The position numbers and the translations under genes were made by a program. The notes beneath the pieces were generated by a model. That model had not been told where the DNA came from, did not search any database, and saw only the letters and a program-made list of their open reading frames with translations. Source: Acholoe squamosa (lineage: Eukaryota > Annelida > Polychaeta > Phyllodocida > Polynoidae). From it: a stretch of 64,000 bases of DNA. How positions within the stretch are numbered: position 1 is the first letter of the stretch; each line of letters opens with the position of its first letter. Below are positions 48,215 through 58,288 of the stretch, in pieces. Where the stretch lies: assembly GCA_949317995.1 (NCBI GenBank), contig OX439039.1, positions 13,011,282 to 13,075,281 of the forward strand. Direction: 5' to 3'.

Positions 48215-50280
48215 CTTTTCTTCCTCGCTGATACCCAGGCGAAATCCAAACTTTGCGGCACTCTCCGACCGCAGCTCGATCATCCGTACCTCCTTCCCTA
48301 TAAGACGTTCTGCTTGAAGAGTGACTTTGCGGTAGTCTTCGAAAAATGCGGAAACAAGCGAAACGTTTGATATCGCCACCTAGGGAGTATCTTAGAAACT
48401 AATTTGGATTAAAAACGGGTATCAAGCTAAAACTTTTACCTTGAAGCCAAATTTCCATAACATCCGGTGTAGAGTCCAGGAACAGGCCAGGAACAGTTAT
48501 CAATACCCATTTATTGGTCTGGTGACAGATTATAAGGTGTATTGTGTGAACTATGACCTATGGGAGATAAACAGACGATAGCTGCAACCAAAGGTCCATC
48601 CTGGAACATGTTCTAACGAGGAATACAGCAGTGACACTCACACAATGAGATTCACAGCACCCACAAGGTAGTATAAAACTAGTGTGGGTATTACACGATA
48701 CCTATTACTAGGTATGTGACTAAAAAATTTAAACACATGAGAGCTTTTGGTTTTTGGCACAGGCTTTTCCGCACATATGTGAGAAGCAACATGCTTTTTG
48801 AATTGTAATTTTAAGGTCATTTTTGAGTGAGTTATTGAGGTTTTTGTGAGACAAGGTTGGCCAAATTTTCGTCATGAAATTAAACTCTACAAAGAGGAAT
48901 TGTCTGTGACCCTTAGCTACATTACTGCCATAATTTGAAAAGAGATGTATCATAGCAAACCATATATTTCCTGAAAGCCAATGACTTTACGGATACAATG
49001 CAGTTTAAATGAAGCTGATACGACCACTAGGGTCAGAGATATGAATTTATGAATATAAAAAGTTGAGAAAAACCATCAAAATTAGCTGAAATTTAAGTTG
49101 GCTGATCCTAGAAACCTATGTGCTCGTTGATAGAATTCCTTCGTATTTGGCAGAGATGAGGTTAAGACTATGTACTTGCTGTTCTATATGTTTTTGTTCG
49201 ACTTCCTAAGTTCTATCATATAATGAATGAGAGATTACTAAAACATTGACCTAGTTAAGGTGGTAATTAATTAACTAATTAGAGTTCATACAAAATTGAA
49301 ACACTAAATCAAAGGAAATCTTGTCTTCTTGGCAGATAAAATATCAGGAACCTTATTCATCAACTATTTCTATAATTTTAAAGCTAATCACTGAGACCTA
49401 TCCCTGCACACACCTCCCAAACCTGTCACAGTTTTCTAGGACATGGTCCGCGCTCATAGCAGCCCTTTCATTCACGTACCTACTATTACACACCGTCTGC
49501 TGCTCCAAGAATGCAAGATCACTCTGTACAGTGTGGCCTGTGGGAGACTTGTAGTTCAAGTTGTAATAGCAAATGTTTCGGTCCTGCGGGGAGATTCTCC
49601 CCGCCGCCCCACACCCTTTTCCATGCCCCAATCCTTTTAAAATTTATCACGGAGATAGATACAGATACCAGGAGAAGACATCCTGAAAATATGGTAACCC
49701 TACGCCCATGCTAAATCAGATATTTTCCATTCCCCCCTCCTCGTAATTTCAAAACAAAGATGGCGGCCGTCGGAAACAAATCCTTACTCGGCCAACTTCT
49801 ACCTGCTGTATCTAAGTAAATATGGGGAGTAAAGCTTCAATCTTTTTAGATGTTGCAGATATCAACATAAACTATCATCCAGTTGATCCACAGCTTCTAC
49901 AGTAATCAGCTTTACTCCTAAACATATCGGTGAGACACATGTAAACAAACCACTTGCAACTTCCGTTTGCCAGCACAGTACCGAAATATTTTCCTTTGAA
50001 GAGGAGCCGGTCCCTAACATCATATGCAGGGACCGGTTAGCAGGTCTATATAAAACCGGCCATTGGCAGTGACCTGTGTTGTGTAGAGTAACACTAAGTG
50101 ACTAGCAGTGTACTGTAGTATTGAAGTTATTGGATGTTCAGTTCAGTTATACTTGGACATTCTGACATTCTTAAAATTAACATAAACATGGCAGTTCGTT
50201 ACAAGTGACATGTGACCTATAAGATCCAATAGATCCACAGATGTAGGCTAACAGATGTGTCAGATTCGATCAATAAGATT
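48215..50280. other. Region upstream of SLC25A46 exon 1
   Basis: Should contain the SLC25A46 promoter just right of 48214 (GC content rises around 48230-48330). No TATA box seen there. The rest has no recognised gene except the TATA-bearing segment listed separately. Confidence 0.4.
49755..50190 (+). promoter_or_regulatory. TATA-containing segment (promoter or solo LTR?)
   Basis: aaagatggcggccg (49758; YY1-like motif), a 10-bp stem GCCGGTCCCT...AGGGACCGGT (50006-50037) and a strong TATATAAAA (50047-50055) followed about 30 bp on by gtgacctgtgttg. No downstream coding exon on the plus strand is recognisable before the next repeat. Could be a promoter of an unseen transcript or a solo LTR. Confidence 0.35.
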
Positions 50281-50282
50281 AA

Positions 50283-51065
50283 CGATAGTTTATAGGGAAA
50301 GTGTCGCCAAAGTAATTGGGAACATTCATTGAGCTGAAAATTAACGTTACCAAGGTGATGCTCCGATGTCCGCACTGAGTGTGCCGTTGACAAACGTCAC
50401 AAAATGGTATTCTGCGCTCTAGGCTCCCCATTTTTAATCCATTCGTGCGGACGGTAACCACGATGCCTAGCACGTCGCCAGGGTTACGTGTCACGTGCAA
50501 ACGAACCGCGCCATATTGTCCGGGGGACAATTTTGTCTGCCTTGTCATTGCGAGCATCATTCAATGTCTAAATTCTCCAAATATATCACACTCATCATAC
50601 TGTCTTTAAGTCAGTAAGATCTAATGGGAGGGATGATGATACTGTATTTATAGATAAGAGATTGGAGCATTATAATGACCGCAATATGTGTTTAAAATAT
50701 GTGCAGGGCTCCAGTGTAGCATTTTTATTACAGTATGTGACGGGGAGCGCAGAGCACCACTTTGTCCCCGGCTTCCGGTGTGCCGACGTCAGACCGTTGC
50801 CGTAGTTACGGGACTTTTTGTCTCAATGAATGTTATGGCCAACCTATTGCCCAAATCTTTTATTCGTGCTCGCTGTATTATCTTCCGAGTTGTTTGTCAA
50901 TACATTATTCTCTCTGGATGAAAATGCCATTAGATCAACTAGTGTTTAATACTGGGAGAATTTGGACTTTGAAAAGAGCGTGTTGTTCTGAAGCAAACAA
51001 AAGTGTCCCCCGAGGAAAATGGCGATCTCAGAGCGTTACCATGGTGACTTGGTATGCACCATGGT
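50283..51065 (+). repeat. Dispersed repeat module, copy 2, itself partly inverted
   Basis: 50420-50830 is the reverse complement of 47306-47710. In addition 50300-50400 (cattcattgagctgaaa...) resembles the inverse of 50740-50830 (...ttttgtctcaatgaatg), so the copy is an inverted-repeat element. Further right, aaaatggcgatctcagagcg and ggttaccatgg-type blocks are related to 50440-50530. Confidence 0.7.
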
Positions 51066-51244
51066 AATACCATCCACACAAATCAAACATTTTGGATATT
51101 GCCAGACTCAATCTGACATACATGCAGACATTCCCAATCATGGCAGTTGGGCCCCAGCCGGGCCCGTCTGCAGTCAGCTTTCAGCGACCACAGACTAGCC
51201 CGCCTTGGTCAGTCTAGGGCTTCTGTATGTATGTGACAAACTTA

Positions 51245-53414
51245 TATCCTATACAACCACACAGTTTAATAATGCAGACAAAGCTCTGAATGATTTTGTA
51301 CAAATTATCTTTAGGGTAGGTAAAGATTCTCTGCCTCTGAAGAGAATAGGTACAAGCCAAGATGAAAAAGGGCACAATAAAAGCCTTGAAAAAGGGTAGA
51401 TGAGAAAAACCTTAAAAAGCATAAATGCGTATTTAATCGGGAAAGACATCTCTTTCAAAATGACAGAAATAATAACCAACGGAGGATAGAGTTTGTTAGA
51501 GCAAGAAGATTTTATAAGAAAGTGAAGTATCACATCCTAAGCAAGGGCTAGGAGGAGGAAATCTTTGAATTACAAAAATTAGAGTCAAAAGATTCGAAAC
51601 TCTTCTGGAAGTCAATAAAGAAGCTGTCAAGCACAAAATGTAAAGGTAAAACGAACATTGGCCCCACTGACTAGGTAACATATTTTAAGAAATTACTAAA
51701 TGTTAATCAGAATACAGGTGGAGAGCAGGCCTTTCACGATTACACCGAAACAAGTCTCCCAATCATTAAGAACATAGCTGCGGGTGGGGATTTAGACAAT
51801 TCCATATCTGTTAACGAAGTGAAAGAAGCCTTGAAGATACTGAAGAATGGAAAAGCCACAGGGCCTGACCTTATCAACAATGAGATGCTTAAGTTCAGGA
51901 GAAAATATCTCCATTCAGCCATCACCAAATTATTCAATGTAATACTATCCTCAGGTTGTTACCCGGCAAACTAGAAGGAGAGCCTAATCACTCCTATCAC
52001 AAAGCAGTGGACTCAAACATGCTAGAGAATTATAGGGGGGTAGCGGTGGCAGATTGTCTAAGCAAAGTATTCTGTAAGATCATTAATGAGAGAATTGTTG
52101 ACTATCTGGAGGGGAAAGGCTTCTGGAGTATAAATCAAAATGGTTTTAAGGAAAAGAGAAGAACAGAAGATAATAATATGATTCTTCACACTCTATTCAA
52201 CAAATATGTTAAAAATAAGAAGGGTAGGCTGTACGTAGCTTTTGTTGATTTTTCTAAATTCATTGACTCAATAGACAGACCAAGCCTTTTCTACAAACTT
52301 CTAAAGGCAGGAATATCAGGTAACACATATTGAGTCATTAGATCAGCCTATGACCGGAACAAGTATGCTATAAAAACTGATTGTGGGATAACTGAGAGCT
52401 TCATATCAAAAACAGGTGTAAAACAAGGATATGATCTTAGCCCTAGTCTATCAAATCTATTTCAGAATGACCTCCACGAAATGTTCGATAAAAATTGTGA
52501 CCCCATTGATCTTGGTGATATATGTATGAATTCACTTTCATGGGCGGATGACTTAGTCATGATCTCCAGATCAGAAGCTGGCCTTCAGGAGAGCCTGAAC
52601 AGGCTTGATAAATACCGTATTCTCCCGCGTAGAAGACGCACTGCGCGTATAGGACGCACCCCAAACTCAGCAGAAGCCTTTTCACGTATAAGACGCACCT
52701 CTTGGGGCTCAATTTTGTAAATTCAGTACATTTCTATAGTAAAATTACCCCTCGTATAAGACGCACCCCCAATTTCAGTACATCCTATAAGACCCCCCAG
52801 CATTTTGTTTGGCGTAGAGGACGCGTCTTATACGGGGGAGTTTACGGTACTGCCAGATGTGGAAACTCTCAGTTAATACGAAGAAAACAAAAATTATGGT
52901 CGTGTCTCAAGGAAGGGAGATGTCAACACAAATCTTCTTTCAAGATAATTTATAAATATGTGTGTCCTCATATAAATATTTAGGTTTACTTCTATCACGG
53001 GATGGGAGTCTAAGGAAAATGAAATTAAAAAAGGATTCTAAAGGCAAAGCATGCTCTATTCTCTATTAGACAAGCTTTGAGTACATCACAGAATGTATCC
53101 ACCAAATTGTTTATATCACTGTTTGACAAGCAGATCGACCCTATCCTTCTATATGGATGCCCAGTATGGGGTATGCCATCTAGTAACTGTTCTACATCTT
53201 TAAGTGGATCTGAGGTAAAATCAAAGAGATATACGTTAACACTCTTTAAACTGTTGGGTGTTGAGGATATAAACATATTATCTTGTAGATTCTATAAGAA
53301 AACACAGTTAGCTTATGTGACTCTAACCAATATTTGTGATAAGATCAAAATCCTGTCTGCATACAGAAAACAACCGGTAACTTTTATAATTGAGGACTTA
53401 ACCTCTGAAGGTAT
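51245..53414 (+). mobile_element. Decayed LINE (reverse transcriptase ORF2)
   Basis: Non-LTR reverse transcriptase pieces in order: ALNDFVQIIF (51285), RRFYKKVKYHIL and LFWKSIKKLSS (51510-51630), LKNGKATGPDLINNEML (51840), ENYRGVAVADCLSK (52025), GFKEKRRTEDN (52145), YVAFVDFSK..DSID (52230), LSWADDLVMIS (52530), WKLSVNTKKTKIMV (52860), then LFDKQIDPILLYGCPVWGM (53110). It is broken by stops (for example after HILSKG near 51550 and after CYPAN near 51973) and frame changes, and has F-to-A-type change in the AFDS block (KFIDS). A MITE splits it at 52613-52849, and Gypsy B cuts it at 53415. Style of the APE-type LINEs (CR1/RTE-like); clade unassigned. Confidence 0.85.
52613..52849. mobile_element. 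237-bp MITE inserted in the LINE, clean TA duplication
   Basis: Starts TACCGTATTCTCCCGCGTAG, ends acgggggagtttacggta. Removing it with one TA restores the LINE reading LDKY-CQMWKLSVN without a gap, which proves the borders. Same 237-bp subfamily as 38335-38571, inverted. Confidence 0.95.
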
Positions 53415-53830
53415 TGTAGTAAACACAAAAAGGACCAGACGCAGCCAATAAAGTTTGATAACAGTAGAAGGTGTTTGGTTTATTTCTTTCTGGCCTTATC
53501 ACTAACAGTTCTCATTAATTGACATCAATTATCCTTGCTTGTATTGAGATGCACCACCCTTGCAGGTCTCCACCGATCGCAACCACCGAACCCGGAGTCA
53601 CCGACCACACTTCTGCCACCTGCAAGTCTCTTATTGCCCTCCCCTCTCGCGACCACCGGACCGCCCTTATATGGCGTCACTAAATGTGACGTCACGAGCG
53701 TGACGTCACCGGTCGCCACCGTGTCGCCCCCAGGTGGGACGGACCCTAACTAGCGCTCCCGTACCGGTGGCTACCACCGGACCGATCGCCCCGACATTAC
53801 AATTATTATACAAGTGATATGATCACTACA
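53415..53830 (-). repeat. Gypsy B 3' LTR, 416 bp
   Basis: Ends TGTAGT...ACTACA. Left flank is LINE DNA. On the minus strand it has a TATA-like catataaggg (about 53670), AATAAA (53479-53484) and CRE motifs TGACGTCA: two copies here, one in the 5' LTR, owing to a 14-bp duplication. Confidence 0.93.
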
Positions 53831-53843
53831 CTCTCCCCTTATC
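53831..53843 (-). other. Polypurine tract next to the 3' LTR
   Basis: Minus-strand gataaggggagag directly abuts the LTR end ACTACA, the expected plus-strand primer of LTR elements. 53844-54310 is untranslated DNA without clear features. Confidence 0.75.
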
Positions 53844-54313
53844 ATTTCAAACTTAGGTTGTAGAAAATATATCCGTGAATCTTTGCCATAGTGGTCAAAG
53901 GTGTTACAACATTTACGCCGGTCATAACCGCTACATTTTAACATTTATACATTTAACTGGGGACTCCTACAATGGGCCCCCTCTTATTACTATAAACTCT
54001 TATATGTGAACTTGGGTAAAGTCTATATCAATAGTCCAGAACATATAATACAACATCCGGTCTAGATGGGCGCTGTTACACGAAGCTAACTGGTAGACGT
54101 CCCCTGTCCGGCCTCGTCCGGCTGTCTCCCTTGTCCCGGCCCTCTGGTCGGTGTCTGCTTATGCCGCCTCCGCTCCACCCTGGTTGGGACGGGACCGAGG
54201 CGTCTCGGTGACCCACGGGGGGGGGGGGGTTTCCCGGCAGGTACTCGATCCCCCACCAGTACTCCCCCACCCCGCAGGCCCCCGACTACCCCTCCCTTCT
54301 CCCCCTTCCTTGC

Positions 54314-56664
54314 TTATGACCCAGTCAGGTGGTCTCTCCTCCTCCCCCTTGCATGCCCTAGCTGGACAACAAGTGGAGGCCCGTCGGCTCCTCCACACCC
54401 AACCACCAATGCCTCTCTTACTCCGGACCCCCTCAGCCTCTTCAAAGATGCCGCCCGGTCACTCCGTGAACTGCCCCCCACCTCTCCTGTTCTCAACCGT
54501 CCCAGTGCGGTTTGGACTGGGGCGGGCGGGATGTCTCCTCCCGTATCATGCGGCGTATCCGCTCCTCCAGGTCCCCTCCGAGGTGGCCCAGCCTGTGACC
54601 CGGAAACCTGGCTGCCGCGTGAGCTGGCCCGGGGCCCGGAAATCTTGCTGCCGCGGGCGCTAGCCCTGGTGTTCAGGACGCCCGGAGGGTTGAGCTGAAG
54701 GCTGGTGCTGGTGGTGCGGGATATCCTGCAGGTGTTGCCCTGGTCGCGCCCCCTGCTGGCCGCGCTGCTGGAGGAGGAGGCGGTGGAGGTGCCATATCCT
54801 GGTTCCCCCTTGGAGTATACTTCTGGACGGTCGTAGCATAATAATGGGTTTGCACTGTCGACGGCCCAATTAACTCCATTCAACCGTGCGCTCTTCCCCC
54901 TACAGGTGTATACTCTTCCCCTAAGTCCGGCGATGGGGCCAGGCCTGATGCCCACTTCTGGAGGCGATCCGGTTGTTCTACCCGCTTCCAGGGTATACGC
55001 TCAGGGTGCTCGCCATACCAAACAGGCCGACCCCCAAGAGGGTCCGTCCCCTCCACGCGGGGGAACCCCGGCTCCCGGGGCCTTTCAGGGAAGTACTCCC
55101 CCCATTCGTCGGCCCATTCGTCCCTCCTCTCGTGATGTCGCCATGGACCCCCCCAATCTCCGCTCCGGCTTCCTCTCTGTACTTCCTGCTCATACTCGTA
55201 TTGGTCCCGTCGTCGATCATATTCCTCATACTCTCGCTGTCTCCCAAAGTCCACCTCTTCCTGCCTCCTGTGTCCCCGCCTCTCGCTATCTCTTTCACGC
55301 CTAAGATCTTGGTCCTCCTGACCCCTATTTCTTCCCTCTCTCCTGCTTTCCTTCGCTCCTTCTCCCGATTGCTCCCTCTCTGTCTCTCTCCTCTGTCTCT
55401 CCTCCCTTTCCCTCCTTTCTCGCACCTCCGCTTGTTTCTCCTCTCTCTCTCTTCGGTCTCTATCGTCCCTCTCCTTCTTCTCTTTCGCATTAAGTTCCTC
55501 CTAGTCCTTCTTGTCTTTCTCACTCCTCTCCTTCCCCCTTTCTCTGTCCTCTTTCTCCCTCCTCTCTCGTTCTTCCTTCTCCCTCCTTTTCCTTTCTCTT
55601 TCCTCCTCTCTCTCCTTCCTTTCTCGGTCCTCCTTCTCTTTCCGTTTCTCCCTCTCTTCCTCCTCCCTCTTGTCCCTGTCCTCCTTCTCCTTCTGTTTCA
55701 CTCTCTCCTCCCTTTCTCTCCTGTCCCTCTCCTCTTTCTCCTTACGCTTCTCTCTTTCGTCCCTTTCTCGTCTCTCCTTGTCCTCCTTCTCCTTGCGTTT
55801 CTCCCTCTCTTCCCTCTCTCTTCTGTCCCTATCCGCCTTCTCCTTGCGTTTCTCCCTCTCTTCCCTCTCTCTCCTATCTTTATCCTCCTTCCTGCGTGTC
55901 TCCCTCTCCTCCCTTTCTCTTTTGTCCTTATCCTCCTTTTCCTTGTGTTTATCTCTCCCCTCCCTCTCTCGCCTTTCTTTATCCTCTCTCTCTTGCTTCT
56001 CTCTCCCCTCTTTTTCTTTGTGCCCTTCGTTCTCTCTCTCCCTCTTGTCTCGGCGCTCCCTATCCTCTTTCCCCTCTCTCTCTTTGTCGCGCCGCCGATC
56101 TCTATCTTCTCTCTCCTTCCTTTGGCTTTTATCCTCCCCCTCCGTTCTCCTAGCAAGAGGCGCGGTCTCTTCCTCCGCATCCGACTCGTGCAGCGACACC
56201 CCCTTAGCCCCATCTGTCTACCCCGTCGGAGATGTGTCAGCCCCTGGGGTCTTCTCGGGGACGCGGTCCCCCCTGCACACAACTCTCCTGACATCGCCTT
56301 TATCAGGCGAAGAGCCTCCCTCCTCCGACTCGGTGTCTAAGGCGACGGCCTTGTATGAGACTTGGTTGGGTGGGAGCATCAACGGGTCTTCCTCCTCCTC
56401 CTCCCAGTCTAGCTCCTCCGGCTCCTCCCCCAAGTCCACTCGGGAAGCCATCAAACGCTCCAACCGCCCTCCCACCACGGGTGTATTGTTATCCGACGTG
56501 TGGGTTGGGACCGTCGGCGGTGACGACTTCAATATCTGGCGCACCTGCTCTGCTTCTCTGAGGGTCGCCGGCCCCTCCGTCTCCGGTGCCGCTGCCTCGA
56601 AGAGTGGGGACGACGCTATCCGGACCTCGTGGCCGGCAGGAGACAGCCACGCCTTTTTCCGCAA
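54314..56664 (-). CDS. Gypsy B accessory region, 3' part (charged coiled-coil and Pro/Ser-rich frames)
   Basis: Minus-strand frames between the zinc-finger ORF and the 3' LTR. 55501-56199 encodes about 230 aa made almost wholly of Arg, Lys, Glu and Asp, with a 15-residue period (EREKRKEKEDRDRRE-like), predicted to be one long coiled coil or single alpha helix. 54880-55425 continues the Arg/Glu-rich theme (RRERE, EEYDRRRDQYEYEQE) and then Pro/Gly/Trp-rich sequence. 56218-56664 is acidic with a LDWEEEEEDP block. Several frames overlap; which are used is not clear. No envelope features (signal peptide, transmembrane helix, cysteine pattern) are seen. No family recognised. Confidence 0.5.
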
Positions 56665-58288
56665 TCAGGTGTTTCTGGAACTGCTTCTTAGCAGCCTCCG
56701 CCATCTCCTCTGCCCTCCGGTTCGTCTCCTTCAGGAGCTCCTCTCCCACCTCAGCAGGAACCAGGGCCCCGTCGCTGTCAATCATCAGGGACTGCAACAA
56801 TATGGGGTTCTCGTCTCCACTGGACGCCGGGCCGCTCACCACCTGCTCCAGCACCTGGCTCGCCTCCTCTGCCAGGTTCTCCGGCTCCCCCTGTCCCAAT
56901 TGTTGCGCTAATATCCGCGCAGCCTCGAAGTCCTCCATGGACCTGGTGCTCAGTAGATCCTCCTCCGCAGCTGCTGACGTGGAGGCCACCGGTTCCAGTG
57001 TGATTTTCGGCATCTTAGGCGGGGGGCTGCACTCCTCCTCCAGTGTCCCCTCCTGGGCCCCGTCTGTCACCGCCGAGGTGAGCGCCACCGGGTCGGATGC
57101 CGTCTTGGGGACCTTGGAGGGCGGACTTCCCTCGCCGCCTGGTGCCTCCTCCAGCACGATCACCGGTGGGTCTGCGTCCCAGGGAGCCTCCTCTCCACCC
57201 GTTTCCGGTGCCCCTTTCCTCTTCCGGCTGACCTCTCCGCCGATACTGGAGGTCGGTGCAGCTGGCCGGCCTACCGGTGAGCGGCTGCGCTGCCGGGACG
57301 CTCCGGAGATGACCCTCCCCACCACGCTACGAGGCTTGGGCCGTCTGGGTGAACGCCTCGGCGTCTCCTCCTTCCCCTCCGGCGTAGGAGTCCGGACCTT
57401 CTCCTCCCCCGTTCCTGTGCTCTCCAGCAGCCGTTCCGTGGCCAAGTGCGCGGCCCTCCTGCTGCTCCTACGTCGCACGGTTGGAGAGGTAGGAGATCCT
57501 TGTGACGAGTCAAGGCTCTCCTGACCTTCTCCTTCCTCGCCTCTCTGCCTTGTCTCCACCGATCCGGCTGGCGACCCCTCGGTGGCCGGTGACGCCGCGG
57601 TGGCCGGTGACACCGCGGTGGCCGGTGACGCCGCGGTGGCCGGTGACCCTGCGGTGGAGGTGGCTTCCCTCGTGTGATACTGAATCACAGCCTTCGGTGG
57701 TCGCTGGCTTCGGGGGAGCTTTATCCAGCTATGGCCGGCGTGTAGTGCCACCAGATGGTTGACGAGATCGTCCCACCTTCCTCCTTTGACCTGAAACTTA
57801 CATCCTTCGACCGGACAGTTCCACCCCGGTCCGCAGGACTTGTGCAGCGCTGAGATATGTCGATTTAGGACATCCCTGCGCCAAAAAGTGCGGCCACACT
57901 CCGGGCAATTCAGTGGAGTCTCCGACTTCCTCATTGTGTTGTTGTCTAGTTCTGCTGACCGCTCGGTGGCCCAGCTACCGCCTCGTTCTCGTGCCGCGTG
58001 GTCGGTGGCAGAAACTAGGTCACGGTGCAGTTCCCGGCCCCTTTGCCAGGTGGCCTCTTCCTCCCGGTGGTCCTCTTCGGTGGCCCACATTTCGCTTGCC
58101 CGCCTCTGCTCCTCCCACCTTATATTTTTAGCTGTGAAAACCGCTTTTACTGCCCGACTCATCTCCCCGTCTTTTGATCCCCTCCTTCCAACTAATCTCT
58201 CTCCCTTTTCTTTTGCAGGAGAGCTGTGCCCCGCCGCTGCCCTGGGGACTACCTCCACCGAACCCGCCGACCGCCCTCCTCCGGCCAC
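56489..58288 (-). CDS. Gypsy B accessory ORF with two C2H2 zinc fingers
   Basis: About 599 codons in the position where env lies in retroviruses, overlapping the pol end by 160 nt in another frame. Two C2H2 fingers around residues 131-188: CPECGRTFWRRDVLNRHISA ending in LH, and CPVEGC...HLVALH. Then SPATAA repeats (21-bp DNA units at 57570-57660), long Pro/Ser/Glu-rich disorder and an Ala/Glu-rich helix-like C-terminal part. The frame opens with GTG after cttacctgcag, which reads as a possible 3' splice site, as for spliced env-type messages; an internal ATG (EMSRAV) is the alternative. Function unknown: nucleic-acid binding or target choice are possible. Confidence 0.6.
   Translation of the reverse strand: MAGGGRSAGSVEVVPRAAAGHSSPAKEKGERLVGRRGSKDGEMSRAVKAVFTAKNIRWEEQRRASEMWATEEDHREEEATWQRGRELHRDLVSATDHAARERGGSWATERSAELDNNTMRKSETPLNCPECGRTFWRRDVLNRHISALHKSCGPGWNCPVEGCKFQVKGGRWDDLVNHLVALHAGHSWIKLPRSQRPPKAVIQYHTREATSTAGSPATAASPATAVSPATAASPATEGSPAGSVETRQRGEEGEGQESLDSSQGSPTSPTVRRRSSRRAAHLATERLLESTGTGEEKVRTPTPEGKEETPRRSPRRPKPRSVVGRVISGASRQRSRSPVGRPAAPTSSIGGEVSRKRKGAPETGGEEAPWDADPPVIVLEEAPGGEGSPPSKVPKTASDPVALTSAVTDGAQEGTLEEECSPPPKMPKITLEPVASTSAAAEEDLLSTRSMEDFEAARILAQQLGQGEPENLAEEASQVLEQVVSGPASSGDENPILLQSLMIDSDGALVPAEVGEELLKETNRRAEEMAEAAKKQFQKHLIAEKGVAVSCRPRGPDSVVPTLRGSGTGDGGAGDPQRSRAGAPDIEVVTADGPNPHVG

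Noticed and set aside
48215-48379. Extending SLC25A46 exon 1 upstream in the same frame
   Set aside because: The frame is open to a GTG near 48379, but the ATG at 48214 has the better context. The upstream in-frame ATG (MIELRSES) has a poor one.
49398-49631. Minus-strand frame with ERAAMSADHVLENC
   Set aside because: Faintly like the Cys/His tail of some LINE proteins, but a single short match without other RT parts; too weak to call.
54906-56911. Long plus-strand frames (455 and 466 aa, Leu/Ser/Phe-rich)
   Set aside because: Antisense of the Lys/Arg/Glu-rich repeats of the Gypsy B accessory region; pure Ser/Leu/Phe composition, no ATG context or domain.
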